Shown here: piece after piece, positions 17,547-27,587 of the stretch
How positions within the stretch are numbered: position 1 is the stretch's first letter
How the letters are laid out: each line of letters begins with the position of its first letter
Assembly: GCA_003223245.1 (NCBI GenBank)
Contig: QHYI01000107.1
Location: 1-64,000, forward strand
From: Acidobacteriota bacterium
GTDB lineage: Bacteria; Acidobacteriota; Terriglobia; Acidiferrales; UBA7541
DNA length: 64,000 bases
Reading direction: 5' to 3'
The notes under the pieces: model-generated
What the model was told of the DNA's origin: nothing
The model's database searches: none
The model's input: only the letters and a program-made list of their open reading frames with translations
Program-made: the position numbers and the translations under genes

Positions 17547-17981
17547 CACAGACCTCCTCATCCTCAGGCGCACATCCCTGCGCACTTTTTGAAATTTGAA
17601 TTTGTAGGCAGCTAGCCCCGCCAGCTAACGCCTAGGAACTTGAATGCATCAGCCCTGCGCAATCACACTGCCAATGCCGAATTTATTTGTAAATGCGTGG
17701 GATAGCCCAACTTAGTGCAGTTCTGCGATGACATTCTGTGATTTTCTAGCGGTACTAGGCCTTGCAATCCTTCCCGAACTCGGTTCCTTTCTTCCCAGAG
17801 TAATTACCTCATATTTTCGCAGCAGGATTCACCTTACGCTCTGCGACGCATTTTTTTTGGGCGTTCTTTTTTGTACCACCGCACCCTATCGCACAGTCCT
17901 GTGGCTAACGGAAAGCGCAGGGATTAGAGATTATTTGCCAGGGCTCTCCCTTGCAGCGCTTCCCGAGGAGCACCGATGCAT
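17547..17981. other. Intergenic region between sigma factor and response regulator
   Basis: No convincing gene. It contains an imperfect palindrome (AGCTAGC CCC GCCAGCT, about 17611-17627) upstream of the sigma gene, which could be an operator. The tracked 85-residue plus ORF at 17728 resembles nothing known and has no Shine-Dalgarno sequence. Confidence 0.5.
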
Positions 17982-18647
17982 TTAGGAGTGGTCGATCAAA
18001 CGATGATGAATGGCGTAAAGCGCGAGTTCGAGGCGGTCGGAGACACCGAGTTTGTCAAAAATGTTGTGAAGGTGGTTCTTGACGGTTTGCTCGGAGATGA
18101 AGAGTTTTTCGCCAATTTCTTTGTTGCGGAAGCCTTGAGCGACGAGTTGGACAATTTCTTTCTCGCGGTCACTGAGCAGCGGCTTTTCGCGGCGCGGCCC
18201 AGCTTCGGAAGATTTCGAGAACGCCTTCATGACTTCCGCGGTCATGCGATTGTCGAGCCAGATTTCGCCGGCATGCACGCGATGAATGCTTTTAACCAAG
18301 AGATCCGTAGCGGACTGCTTCAGTACTACGCCGCGAGCGCCCAGCCGCATGGCGCGAACCACGTCGCGATCGTCTTCGGCAGCCGTGAGCACCACAACAC
18401 GCGTGGGCAGCGTGTCGAAATTCACTTCCTCGAGGACGGCAAGCCCGTCCTTATCGGGCATGCGCAAATCGAGCAGCAGAATGTCAGGCTTCAGCTTGGT
18501 GAGCAGCTTGATGCACTCCACACCATTCTGCGCTTCGCCCACAATGGCAATTTCCTCGTCGGAGTCCAAGAGTTTACGCAGGCCATCGCGGAAGATGGCG
18601 TGGTCATCGGCTAGTAGTACCCGTATTTGCTGTTTCGTTTTGGCCAT
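17982..18647 (-). CDS. NarL/FixJ-family response regulator
   Basis: 221 residues: a receiver domain (DD at 14-15, phospho-acceptor D60 in LLLDLRMP, conserved T in VVLTA, K in VLKQS) and a LuxR-type helix-turn-helix (LSDREKEIVQLVAQGFRNKEIGEKLFISEQTVKNHL). It starts one base after the stop of the histidine kinase at 18649-20331, so the two are cotranscribed partners. It should bind DNA as a dimer after phosphorylation. Targets are not evident; the operon may control itself or the nearby ECF gene. Confidence 0.94.
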   Translation of the reverse strand: MAKTKQQIRVLLADDHAIFRDGLRKLLDSDEEIAIVGEAQNGVECIKLLTKLKPDILLLDLRMPDKDGLAVLEEVNFDTLPTRVVVLTAAEDDRDVVRAMRLGARGVVLKQSATDLLVKSIHRVHAGEIWLDNRMTAEVMKAFSKSSEAGPRREKPLLSDREKEIVQLVAQGFRNKEIGEKLFISEQTVKNHLHNIFDKLGVSDRLELALYAIHHRLIDHS

Positions 18648-18648
18648 A

Positions 18649-20331
18649 TTACCCGAGCGGCACTTCGATTATTAAACGCGCCCCATGCCCTGGGTTTGAC
18701 TCGACGGTCAAAATCCCACCCACGGTTCGAGAACGTTCCTTTATGGAAATGGGTCCTAACCTCAGGCGATCCAGTTCGTCAGCCGTGAATCTGCCGGCAA
18801 AGCTAAAACCCTCGCCGTTGTCGTCTACTACAAGTACTAGACGACTGTCGTCCTGCGACAGTTTTACCACGACATGGGAAGCCTTGGCATGCTTTTTTAT
18901 GTTATTGAGTGCTTCTCGGTAAATCTGGAAAATCTCCCGGCAGACACGGTCGGGAGCCCGCAATTGTGTCGAATCAATTAGTAGGTCCAGGGCGATCGTG
19001 GATTCATTGCGGTAGCGCTCGGCAAAGCCGCGCATAAGGTCCACCAGGTCAGCGCTCTGCACGCGCAGGGGGCGCAGGTCAGTAACAATTTGGCGGAGCT
19101 CGGCAGCTTCGTTCTTGACGGTTTGTTGGAGGTTGGCGAGGGCTTGGGAGGCCTGTTCGGGCGTAGCGGGAACGCGGCGGCGAAGGACGTCGAGTTGAAT
19201 TTCGATGCTCAGAAGGGTCTGAAGAATGCCATCGTGGAGGTCACGAGCGATGCGGCTGCGCTCCGCTTCGATCGCGCGGGCGCGGAGGTGCCTCAAAAGA
19301 AAGGTGTTTTCGAGGGCTGGACCGACGTGCTGAGCAATGCTTTCCAGCCAGGCTAAGTCTTGTTCCCGGAAGGGCTTACGACCGTTGAGAAGAAACACTC
19401 GGCCAGTGGGTTGCCCACTCTGGTCGAAAGACACGGTCACGAGTGAGCGAATCTTAAATTCCTGCAGTACGGGACCGGGCAGCCGCGGCAGGTTTTTGAT
19501 GGTCCGGCCGTCGCGTCGGTCCCAGCCAAAGCCTGAGCCTGGGCCGACCACCGAGTTCCAACAAAGCGTGGCGTCCATATCATCCAGGAGAAAACCATCG
19601 GTGCGGGAAAGCGGGAAGCTTTCCGGGATGAGGCGATCGTTCTCCCCTGTCTTCATGCGCCAGAGGAAGATGCGCTCCAAATCCGCATCCCGATAGAGAA
19701 GCAGAGCTTGCTCCGCATCGAAAGTCGTGCCGAGTTCCTGCAGAAAAAGGCGCAACGACTCCGCGAGTCCCTGATCGACCTGCATGGTGGCATTGATTCG
19801 CGAAAGGAACTCAATTTGAGAAGCGAAACGCTTGTTGCGATCCCCAAGAAAAGCAAGGCCCCCGCCCCCCGCGAAAGTGGCTGCCGTGAGGCCAAGCCAA
19901 GCGACCACGCGCATCCAGTGAATTTCGCCTTTAACGGCAGTTAGCAGGACTAACGTCAGGGAAAGCGCACCGGCTAACGGTAGCGCCAGGTCAAAACCCC
20001 AACGAATGCCCGCGGCGTAGCAGATAAACATGTACGGGAACCAGACGGGAACCGACGACGGGCTGATAAACATGAGGTAACCGAGGGCTAGAAGATCGCA
20101 GGCCAGCGGGAGATACCAGGAACGGCGGTGCGGCAGGCGCTCAACCTGGGTAATCAGCAGCGCCACGATGAGATAGGCAGTCAGAAACGAAACGGAGCGG
20201 CGTTCCTGGAGCGAAGAAGGTCGTTCCAGCACAGCAAGAAGCGCGAGCAACACAAAGATGGGGCGCGCAAATAGGATTTGCCGCTCGAAATGGTTCCGAT
20301 CGGTTTGATGAGCGCTCATGCGCGGGGACAC
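18649..20331 (-). CDS. Membrane sensor histidine kinase, NarL/DegS class (HisKA_3)
   Basis: 560 residues. About five to six membrane helices fill residues 20-170 without a sizeable periplasmic loop, then a GAF-like domain (about 190-345). A HisKA_3 dimerisation domain has the phospho-accepting His in ARDLHDGILQTLLS (about 373-386), followed by an HATPase_c domain with the N-box REALNNIKKHAKA and G-box VDDNGEGF. It should sense a membrane or cytoplasmic cue and phosphorylate the regulator encoded right after it. The start is a GTG at 20331; an ATG at 20319 is the alternative. Confidence 0.92.
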   Translation of the reverse strand: MSPRMSAHQTDRNHFERQILFARPIFVLLALLAVLERPSSLQERRSVSFLTAYLIVALLITQVERLPHRRSWYLPLACDLLALGYLMFISPSSVPVWFPYMFICYAAGIRWGFDLALPLAGALSLTLVLLTAVKGEIHWMRVVAWLGLTAATFAGGGGLAFLGDRNKRFASQIEFLSRINATMQVDQGLAESLRLFLQELGTTFDAEQALLLYRDADLERIFLWRMKTGENDRLIPESFPLSRTDGFLLDDMDATLCWNSVVGPGSGFGWDRRDGRTIKNLPRLPGPVLQEFKIRSLVTVSFDQSGQPTGRVFLLNGRKPFREQDLAWLESIAQHVGPALENTFLLRHLRARAIEAERSRIARDLHDGILQTLLSIEIQLDVLRRRVPATPEQASQALANLQQTVKNEAAELRQIVTDLRPLRVQSADLVDLMRGFAERYRNESTIALDLLIDSTQLRAPDRVCREIFQIYREALNNIKKHAKASHVVVKLSQDDSRLVLVVDDNGEGFSFAGRFTADELDRLRLGPISIKERSRTVGGILTVESNPGHGARLIIEVPLG

Positions 20332-20490
20332 ACGTCCTGTGCACTAAGTCTAGCAAGACGCGTGCCGTGGTGGCCATCCGCGCTCGACTTTGCAGCGTAG
20401 CAATAACGGTCTCGGGAACCACGTGCGCTCGCTCACGCCTTTGTCCGTGCATGCCGTGCATGAGCGCTTTTCGCTGCTGCGCATTTAGCG

Positions 20491-20496
20491 TAAAAT
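20491..20496 (+). promoter_or_regulatory. Possible -10 box for tRNA-His
   Basis: TAAAAT lies 17 bases before the tRNA; a weak TTTTCG sits at the expected -35 position (20468-20473). Transcription would start near 20503. Confidence 0.35.
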
Positions 20497-20512
20497 GGAT
20501 TGCATTCCAGAT

Positions 20513-20589
20513 GGTGGGAGTAGCTCAGCTGGTAGAGCGTCGGACTGTGGCTCCGAATGTCGTGGGTTCAAATCCCATCTCCCACCCCA
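20513..20589 (+). tRNA. tRNA-His (GTG anticodon)
   Basis: A complete cloverleaf. The acceptor arms GTGGGAG (20514-20520) and CTCCCAC (20579-20585) pair perfectly, with a D arm GCTCAGCTGGTAGAGC, an anticodon arm TCGGA CTGTGGC TCCGA giving GTG, and a T arm GTGGG TTCAAAT CCCAT. The extra G at 20513 opposite C at 20586 is the G-1:C73 pair that marks tRNA-His. CCA appears to be encoded (20587-20589). The GCTCAGCTGGTAGAGC D arm is standard. Confidence 0.96.
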
Positions 20590-20661
20590 AACCTCCCAAA
20601 AACATTCCTTGGATGCCTAGGATGGCCCAACCACTCGCTCAAGTCTGTCGACGAGGAGCAA

Positions 20662-21330
20662 ATGAATTCGATGCGATGTCGCGGCGTGCTGTTTGACCTG
20701 GACGGAGTGCTGGTGGATTCGACCCCGGCAGTGGCGCGGGTGTGGGCCTGGTGGGCGCGAGAGCACGGGTTTGACCCGGACAAGATCGTGAGAGAAGCGC
20801 ACGGAAAGCCCAGTATCGCCACGATTCGGGAACTGCTGCCAAATGCAGACCACGAAGCCGAAAATCGCGAAGTCGAGCGTCGGGAAATCGCGGACATTGC
20901 AGGCCTTGTTCCCTTGCCCGGCGCGCTTGAGCTGCTCCAGGCTCTGCCGCCCGACAAATGGGTCATCGTAACGTCTTGCACGCGGCGGTTGGCTGAAGTG
21001 CGAATCGCGGCAGCCGGGCTTCCGAACCCGAAAAATATGGTCACGTCAACAGAGGTGAGGAATGGCAAGCCCCACCCCGAGCCCTACCTAAAGGCAGCGC
21101 AAATTTTGCGCCTCCCTTCAGACGACTGCGTGGTGATGGAGGATGCGCCTGCGGGAATCCGGGCAGGCAAAGCCGCGGGAGCAAGCGTGGTCGCTCTGCG
21201 AACCACTGCGCGTGACTCGGAACTTCGCGAAGCGGGCGCCGACTGGATTGTCGAGGACTGTTCAGAATTGTCCGTTGAACGACCAGCTGGGGTTGAGGAG
21301 TATTTCCTCCTGCGCCGTCGAACAAAATAG
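20662..21330 (+). CDS. HAD-superfamily sugar-phosphatase-like hydrolase
   Basis: About 222 residues with all HAD motifs: I FDLDGVLVDS (nucleophile and acid Asp), II VTSCT, III GKPHPEPYL (Lys), IV EDAPAGIRAG. The helical cap between motifs I and II and the overall sequence resemble the beta-phosphoglucomutase/YfbT-GPP group that dephosphorylates small sugar or polyol phosphates. The substrate cannot be told. The start at 20662 follows GAGGAG closely; a second in-frame ATG at 20671 is possible. The tracked 35-residue extension reads through the tRNA end. It begins about 75 bases after tRNA-His on the same strand. Confidence 0.88.
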   Translation: MNSMRCRGVLFDLDGVLVDSTPAVARVWAWWAREHGFDPDKIVREAHGKPSIATIRELLPNADHEAENREVERREIADIAGLVPLPGALELLQALPPDKWVIVTSCTRRLAEVRIAAAGLPNPKNMVTSTEVRNGKPHPEPYLKAAQILRLPSDDCVVMEDAPAGIRAGKAAGASVVALRTTARDSELREAGADWIVEDCSELSVERPAGVEEYFLLRRRTK

Positions 21331-21408
21331 GCCTATCATTCATAGAAACAGTTAGAATCCCAAGTTCCACAGAATCTTGAAACCAGTCTGCTTCGAGGGA
21401 GAAAGTTC

Positions 21409-22968
21409 ATGATCCACGTGAAGAACGTGAGTGTGTTGCTGCTGGCCGCGGTAGCGATTAGCGCGGTCACAACAAGAGTGAGAGCTCAAGAGAAAGAGCC
21501 CAAGCCGGCGGAGAAGCCTGCCGAAGCGCCAACCGCGCCACCTAAAGAAGAATCGTCGGCCACCGATCACACCATTAAAATTGGCGGGCAATCCATTCCT
21601 TACAAAGCCACCGCCGCGACCATCCTCATCAAGAATGAAAAAGATGAACCGACCGCGCTGATTTATTACACCGCTTACACCCGCAGCGACATCAAGGACA
21701 TCAGCCAGCGCCCCTTGGCTTTCCTTTACAACGGGGGCCCAGGTTCAGCCTCCGTGTGGTTGCACATGGGCTCGTTTTCGCCGCGCCGCGTTCTAACGGT
21801 AAACGCCGACGCCACGCCACCTCCTCCCTACAAGCTCGTCGAAAACCCCTACTGCCTCCTCGACAAAACCGATTTGGTTTTCCTCGATCCCGTCGGAACT
21901 GGCTTTAGCCACGCCGTTGGCAAAGCGCAAGACAAAGACTTCTGGGGCGTCGACCAGGACGTCAAATCCCTCGCGCAATTCATCAATACCTACGTCAGCC
22001 GCAACAGCCGGTGGAACTCGCCAAAATTTCTGATCGGCGAAAGCTACGGCACGTTCCGCTCTGCGGCGCTTTCGAATTATTTGCAGTCTCGCGACGGCCT
22101 CTATTTCAACGGCATCGTGCTCATTTCTTCCGTGCTGAACCTGGGAACCATTTCCTTCAGTCCCGGCGAGGACATGCCGTACATTTTTTATCTTCCGAGC
22201 TACGCCGCCACGGCCTGGTACCACAAAGTTCTAAAAGATCCCCCGGCGAATTTGACCGCCTTGCTCGGCGAGGCCCGCGAGTATGCTCAGACCGATTATG
22301 CCGGCGCGCTGATGAAAGGGTCGAAGCTCGGCGGAACCGAAAGAGCCGCCGTCGCCAAACAACTATCTCGCTTCACGGGTCTCAGCGAAGATTACCTGAT
22401 TAGAGCGAATTTGCGAGTGAACCTGCCGCAATTCATGAAGGAGCTGCAGCGCAGCCGCGGCTTGACCACCGGCCGCTTGGACGCGCGCTTCTCCGGCTGG
22501 AGCTATGACCTGCTCGGGGAATACGCCGAATACGATCCGCAAGACACTTCGATCACCGGCCCGTTCACTGCGGCCTTCAACAATTATGTGCGCGAGGAGC
22601 TGAAGTTTGGTCAGGACAAGGTTTATCGCACCGCTTCAGACGAGGCGGGGAGCAATTGGGATTGGAAGCATCGCGGCGGCGAAAACTTCGGCTTCCCCGG
22701 ATCGCCGAACGTGGAAGGCGATCTCATTCAGGCCATGCTCACCAATCCGCACTTGCAAATCGAGGTGGAAAACGGGATTTACGATCTGGCTACGCCTTTT
22801 TTCGCCACGGAATACACCATGGAGCATCTAGGCCTCCCTGAAAAGCTTCAGAAAAACATTCATCTGCAGTATTACGACGCAGGCCACATGATGTACCTGC
22901 ACGATGAAGACCTCGCAAAGCTCAAGACCAAAGTGGCGGATTTCATCGAGGGTGCTTCCAAACTCTAA
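21409..22968 (+). CDS. Exported S10-family serine carboxypeptidase
   Basis: 519 residues with a signal peptide (residues 1-26, cut near RVRAQ) and a Pro/Ala/Lys/Glu-rich linker, then an alpha/beta-hydrolase peptidase S10 domain. It carries the substrate-binding NGGPGSAS, the nucleophile loop GESYGTFR, the Asp-bearing ENGIYDLATPF, and the catalytic His in DAGHMMYL. It should trim C-terminal residues from peptides in the periplasm or outside. GGGAGAAAG precedes the ATG. The gene stands alone with short gaps on both sides. Confidence 0.92.
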   Translation: MIHVKNVSVLLLAAVAISAVTTRVRAQEKEPKPAEKPAEAPTAPPKEESSATDHTIKIGGQSIPYKATAATILIKNEKDEPTALIYYTAYTRSDIKDISQRPLAFLYNGGPGSASVWLHMGSFSPRRVLTVNADATPPPPYKLVENPYCLLDKTDLVFLDPVGTGFSHAVGKAQDKDFWGVDQDVKSLAQFINTYVSRNSRWNSPKFLIGESYGTFRSAALSNYLQSRDGLYFNGIVLISSVLNLGTISFSPGEDMPYIFYLPSYAATAWYHKVLKDPPANLTALLGEAREYAQTDYAGALMKGSKLGGTERAAVAKQLSRFTGLSEDYLIRANLRVNLPQFMKELQRSRGLTTGRLDARFSGWSYDLLGEYAEYDPQDTSITGPFTAAFNNYVREELKFGQDKVYRTASDEAGSNWDWKHRGGENFGFPGSPNVEGDLIQAMLTNPHLQIEVENGIYDLATPFFATEYTMEHLGLPEKLQKNIHLQYYDAGHMMYLHDEDLAKLKTKVADFIEGASKL

Positions 22969-23126
22969 CTAAAGGCCGTTACTCTCAGGCAATCCGATCG
23001 AGAGCTCGAAGGTTGAATCTTTACCTGCTCCCCTACAATAGGGAAGTCTCGTTGAGGCCCTTTCGACTCTGGTCACGACGAGGCCCCGCTCCCTCTCACC
23101 GGGTCTCGCAAAGGATCACCAACAAC

Positions 23127-24353
23127 ATGGAAACACCGAAACAAACACTTCCTCCACCGAGTGAGCAAGCGGCCGGATCGGCGCCACCACAAAGAAAAAT
23201 CCATACCGCGCAACTGGTTGCGGCCATGCTGAAGGCCAGCCCGCACGTCAGCGACCTGATTTTTTCGCCCGGGCGAGCCCCGCAAATCGAGGTCAGCGGC
23301 CAATTGGTCGAACTGAAATATAAAGGCCTTGAGTGTCTGACCGCGCAGGACACGAACGCCATTGCCAACGACATCCTGGGCAAGAACCAGACTCCGATCC
23401 GCAAACTCGAGCAAGAAGGGGCGGCGGACTTGTCCTACGGCCTCACGGGCATATCGCGTTTTCGCGTGAATATTTTCAAACAACGCGGGAGCTGCGCCAT
23501 CGTCATGCGGGTCATTCCGGACAACATTCCCGGATTTGAGCAACTGCATCTCCCGGCCGCATTACACGAAATCGTAGACCTGCGAAACGGCATCGTCCTC
23601 GTGACTGGCCCGACGGGATCGGGAAAATCTTCTACGCTCGCGGCCATTCTCGACAAGATGAACGAGGAAAAGTCCTACCACATTCTCACCATCGAGGATC
23701 CCATCGAATTCCTGCACCGTCACAAAAAAGCGACCATCCATCAGCGCGAACTGCATTCAGACACGCCCAGCTTTGCGCTAGCCTTGCGCGCCGCTCTGCG
23801 GCAAGCTCCCAAGGTCATTCTCGTCGGCGAGATGCGCGACCGCGAAACCATCGAGATCGCTCTCGAAGCTTCGGAAACCGGCCATCTAGTGATGTCCACG
23901 TTGCATACCATTGACGCTTCCAAGACCATCGAGCGCATCGTGGGAGTGTTTCCGCTCGCCGACCAGCAAGCGATTCGCACGCGGTTCGCAAAAGCATTTC
24001 GCTTCATCGTTTCCCAGCGCCTGCTTGCTAAGAAAAGCGGAAGCGGGCGCGTAGCTGCCGTGGAAATCCTGAAATCCACGATGCGCACTCGGGAATATAT
24101 CGAGAAGGGAGAAAACGAAGGCAAAACGCTTCTCGACGCCATGCGCGATGGCACGACAGAAGGGATGCAGCACTTCGATGGAGAAATTGAAAAGCTCATT
24201 CGCGCTGGAATCGTCGAATTTGAGGCGGGTATGTCCTACGCAACCAACGCGGGGAATTTGCGTCTGGAAATGGCGGATTTTCTGGAAGAGCGCCGAAGCG
24301 GTACACCATCCAGTAGCTCCAGCGGAACTACGGAAATCGAGATTGAACGATAG
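23127..24353 (+). CDS. PilT/PilU-like twitching ATPase
   Basis: 408 residues from the ATG at 23127, which follows AAAGGA; the tracked start adds a 38-residue non-conserved leader. It has an N-terminal PAS-like domain (SDLIFSPGRAPQIEVSGQL), Walker A GPTGSGKSST at 161-170, an Asp box, Walker B with VILVGEMRDRETIEIAL, and a His box STLHTIDA. PilT retracts type IV pili by depolymerising the base. No pilin genes are adjacent, so it may serve a pilus encoded elsewhere or act as a paralogue. The C-terminal Ser-rich tail is not conserved. Confidence 0.9.
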   Translation: METPKQTLPPPSEQAAGSAPPQRKIHTAQLVAAMLKASPHVSDLIFSPGRAPQIEVSGQLVELKYKGLECLTAQDTNAIANDILGKNQTPIRKLEQEGAADLSYGLTGISRFRVNIFKQRGSCAIVMRVIPDNIPGFEQLHLPAALHEIVDLRNGIVLVTGPTGSGKSSTLAAILDKMNEEKSYHILTIEDPIEFLHRHKKATIHQRELHSDTPSFALALRAALRQAPKVILVGEMRDRETIEIALEASETGHLVMSTLHTIDASKTIERIVGVFPLADQQAIRTRFAKAFRFIVSQRLLAKKSGSGRVAAVEILKSTMRTREYIEKGENEGKTLLDAMRDGTTEGMQHFDGEIEKLIRAGIVEFEAGMSYATNAGNLRLEMADFLEERRSGTPSSSSSGTTEIEIER

Positions 24354-24451
24354 GCAAATTACGACAAGCGCGTTCCATCACAAAACAATCGGTTATCCTT
24401 TAGCGGTTCCGGCCTCGCGCTGAGGCTCTGAATCGCATATCCTTCCCTGAA

Positions 24452-26158
24452 ATGAAAATTCTTGGCAGCGACACGATGCTGCAGTTTCCCGGCGAATTTT
24501 GGACCCTCCTCGGTGTCGTGCTCGCGTCTGTTGTGCTCGCCGTGTTTGCGCCTCGACAGAGCGCAAACGCGCTGCGAGCGATCGCGCGGGCATTCGCAAA
24601 ACTGGCCGAGAGAAAAGTACTCGTTGCCGGGCTCCTCTTTTTCTCCGTGATCGGCGTTCGCCTCGCCGTGCTCCCGTTGCTTCCTGTTCCTGTGCCCGGC
24701 ATCCATGACGAATTCGGCTACTTGTTGCTGGGCGACACTCTGGCGCACGGCCGCCTCACGAATCCCACTCACGCGATGTGGATGAGCTTCGAATCGTTTC
24801 ACATCAATTGGTTCCCCACCTATTGTTCAAAGTACCCGCCCGGCCAAGGCGCCGTTCTCGCCCTCGGCGAAGTGCTCGGGCTTCCTTGGATAGGCGTAAT
24901 TCTGAGCGTTGGCGCGATGTGCGCTGCGATCCTGTGGATGTTCCAAGTTTGGTTGCCAGCAAAGTGGGCCCTGCTGGGCGCCGGGCTCGTGGCGCTGAAG
25001 TTTGGAATCGCGAGTTATTGGATGAACAGCTACTGGGGAGGGGCTGTGGCGGCCGCAGGAGGCGCCCTGGTGCTTGGCGCGATGCCCCGGATTGTTCGTC
25101 ATGCCAGGACCCGGGACGCGCTTCTGCTTGGGTTGGGACTCGCGATTCTGGCGAATACGAGGCCGTACGAAGGTCTGCTTTTCTCCATCCCGGTCGGACT
25201 TTGGTTTCTCTGGTGGCTCGCCGGAAAAACAAGGCCCTCCATAACCTTGCAAGCACGCTTGAGGCGCGTGTTCTCGCCACTGGCGGCCATACTGGTTTTG
25301 ACCCTGGCGTTCATGGGCTATTACAACTGGCGGCTCACAGGAAACCCCTTTCTCTTCCCGCACGTTTTGAATTCTCAGACCTACCGCAGCATGGGTCTCT
25401 TCCTCTGGGACCACCCCAAACCGCCCAAGCACTACCACAACCAGCAGTTCGAAGATTTCTACAATGGCTGGGAGCGAGAGGATTACCAAAACACGTGGAA
25501 AGACGTGTGGTGTGTTTCCAAGGAAAAACTGACGCGTAGCGGCACAACCTATTTTTGGTGGGGCGCCCTGCTGTTAATACCTGGACTCCCGATTGCCTTT
25601 CGAGATCGCAAGGCCCGCGTGCCTCTTTCTGCCCTCGTGTTAGTCGCCGCCGGCTTTTTTGCCTCGATTTGGTCTTTTCCGCACTACGCCGCGGCAGTGA
25701 CCTGTGTGATCTTTCTTTTGCTCGTTCAAGCGATCCGTCATATGCGCACGATGCGCATCGCCGGACGGGCCATCGGTCTCGCGCTTTCCTGTGCAGCGGT
25801 GTGCCTGCTGGCGGTGGAGATCGGTTTCCAAGTTTCGAACCGCTGCTGCGATCCACGGGAATGGACCTGCCAGGGGGATCCCAGCCGCGCCGCCATCCAG
25901 GAAAAGCTTATGCACACCCCCGGCAAGCACCTCATCCTTGTGCGTTACGGCGAAGACCACAACATCCATGACGAGTGGGTGTACAACGGCGCGGAGATCG
26001 ATTCCGCCAAGGTCCTCTGGGCGCGAGAGTTAAATCCGGAGCAAAATGCGAAGCTATTGGCCTACTTCAAAGATCGCCACATCTGGCTGGTCGAGCCGGA
26101 CAAAGACAACACCGAGTTAATTCCTTACCAGCCTCCGGGGCCATCATCGGAAAAGTAA
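24452..26158 (+). CDS. GT-C-type multispanning membrane glycosyltransferase-like protein (GT39/ArnT-related)
   Basis: 568 residues with about ten to eleven membrane helices. The first exoplasmic loop after helix two has the acidic pair in GIHDEFGYLLLGDTLAHGRLTN, the position of the catalytic Asp/Glu in GT-C enzymes that use polyprenyl-phosphate sugars. A soluble periplasmic C-terminus (about 455-568) follows. It faces the GT2 gene at 26216-27472, a dolichyl-phosphate-sugar-synthase-like enzyme of the kind that makes donors for such transferases. Acceptor and sugar are unknown. Confidence 0.7.
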   Translation: MKILGSDTMLQFPGEFWTLLGVVLASVVLAVFAPRQSANALRAIARAFAKLAERKVLVAGLLFFSVIGVRLAVLPLLPVPVPGIHDEFGYLLLGDTLAHGRLTNPTHAMWMSFESFHINWFPTYCSKYPPGQGAVLALGEVLGLPWIGVILSVGAMCAAILWMFQVWLPAKWALLGAGLVALKFGIASYWMNSYWGGAVAAAGGALVLGAMPRIVRHARTRDALLLGLGLAILANTRPYEGLLFSIPVGLWFLWWLAGKTRPSITLQARLRRVFSPLAAILVLTLAFMGYYNWRLTGNPFLFPHVLNSQTYRSMGLFLWDHPKPPKHYHNQQFEDFYNGWEREDYQNTWKDVWCVSKEKLTRSGTTYFWWGALLLIPGLPIAFRDRKARVPLSALVLVAAGFFASIWSFPHYAAAVTCVIFLLLVQAIRHMRTMRIAGRAIGLALSCAAVCLLAVEIGFQVSNRCCDPREWTCQGDPSRAAIQEKLMHTPGKHLILVRYGEDHNIHDEWVYNGAEIDSAKVLWARELNPEQNAKLLAYFKDRHIWLVEPDKDNTELIPYQPPGPSSEK

Positions 26159-26215
26159 AAAAACTGCCGCCCTTGCACATCGACTCGTGGCCGTTAGCGC
26201 AGCCGAGCAGGCGCA

Positions 26216-27472
26216 CTATTTCAAGTCGTAGTCGCCGATGTAGGTGCCGCGGCTGATTCCGAGCATGCTAAGAAAGAAGGAAGCGAAAATCACCTGGATT
26301 CCGACGAAGAGCCACATGGACCAGAAAAGCACCTGGCGCACCTCGTGGAGCGGGCCAAAGCCGCTCGCTGCCCAGCGCCAAGTGATCCACGCACAGCCCA
26401 CAAAACCAGTGAGGAACAGCGCCCCACCGAACAACAGGCCGGATTCCAGCGTAATCCGTTTCAGCAAGCGTTTCAGAGAAACTGAGCCTCGGTCAAAACG
26501 CTCCGCGTAGCCGAACAGCTTCGCAAATGCGCCGATGGACAACGTTTGCACACCAAGCAGCGTGAAAATCACGCCAAAAATCATGGTGTGGACATCCAGC
26601 GTCACGCGAGGCGAAATCTGGCGCGGCCCCGGAAGCAGCCAAAATACGACAAAAAGCCCGAAAGCGGCCAACATGGCACCGGGGTATAGGAACAGCCAGT
26701 TCGGTGCGTACAACAACATAAACCGCAGGCTGCGCCAGCCATCGCGAAAACTGCGAAGATGCGGCGGACGCCCGCGTTTGTCGGGCCAAAGAATGATGGG
26801 AATCTCCGCGATGCGCGCCCCAATTTGCGCGGCTTTGATGATCATTTCCAGGGCAAATTCCATTCCTGTGCTTCGCACATCCAGCCGGTCATAAAGAGCG
26901 CGTGTGAATCCCCGCATGCCGCAATAGCTGTCGCCGATGCGCGCGTGGAACATGGTGTTAACCAGAGCCGTGAGCCCGGGGTTACCGAAATACTTGTGAG
27001 AACGCGGCATGGCTCCCGGCTTGATTTCGCCACGGAAGCGGTTACCCATCACCAGGTCATAGCCTTCGCGCAGCTTCTGGACGAAGCGCGGGACATCGGT
27101 GAAGTCATAGCTGTCGTCCGCATCGCCCATGACAATCAGTTGTCCGCGCGCAGCGGCAATTCCGGCTCGCAACGCCGCGCCATAGCCTCGCTCCGGCACG
27201 CGCACGACCCGGGCACCGTGCTGTTCCGCAATTTTAATCGAGCCGTCCGTCGAACCGTTGTCCGCCACAATCACTTCGCCGGAGAGGCCCGAAGCACGAA
27301 ATGCTTTCGCCGCCTTATCGACGCACAGTGCCAGCGAATTCGCTTCGTTGAGGCAAGGAATCACCACGGACACTTCCACCGGCCCTGTCGTGTCCACCCG
27401 CTCCGCCTGCGGCGTCTCCGACGCCAGTATAGTACCCATATGAGGCCCATGATAGCGCTCTCGGCTCGGCAT
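26216..27472 (-). CDS. Family 2 glycosyltransferase, polyprenyl-phosphate sugar synthase-like
   Basis: About 418 residues (407 if the ATG at 27439 is used). The N-terminal GT-A domain has VSVVIPCLNEANSL, a DNGSTDGS loop, the metal-binding MGDADDSYDF and a DSYCGMRGF segment. Four C-terminal membrane helices follow (about 255-415). This matches DPM1/GtrB-like synthases that move a sugar from a nucleotide to undecaprenyl phosphate. The convergent GT-C protein may be the user of the product. No clear ribosome-binding site favours either start. Confidence 0.85.
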   Translation of the reverse strand: MPSRERYHGPHMGTILASETPQAERVDTTGPVEVSVVIPCLNEANSLALCVDKAAKAFRASGLSGEVIVADNGSTDGSIKIAEQHGARVVRVPERGYGAALRAGIAAARGQLIVMGDADDSYDFTDVPRFVQKLREGYDLVMGNRFRGEIKPGAMPRSHKYFGNPGLTALVNTMFHARIGDSYCGMRGFTRALYDRLDVRSTGMEFALEMIIKAAQIGARIAEIPIILWPDKRGRPPHLRSFRDGWRSLRFMLLYAPNWLFLYPGAMLAAFGLFVVFWLLPGPRQISPRVTLDVHTMIFGVIFTLLGVQTLSIGAFAKLFGYAERFDRGSVSLKRLLKRITLESGLLFGGALFLTGFVGCAWITWRWAASGFGPLHEVRQVLFWSMWLFVGIQVIFASFFLSMLGISRGTYIGDYDLK

Positions 27473-27587
27473 TTCACGTCAACGGCTAGGCGCGAGCAGG
27501 ATTCGGAGGGCCGCTTGCGCCCCCGTTCGCCTTGAATTGCATCTCTAGGTGTGGGAATCTGCGAAAGCTCTTCTCGATTGCCGAAGA

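Noticed and set aside
17728-17985. 85-residue plus-strand ORF in the intergenic region
   Set aside because: No homology signal or ribosome-binding site, and it lies in a probable promoter area.
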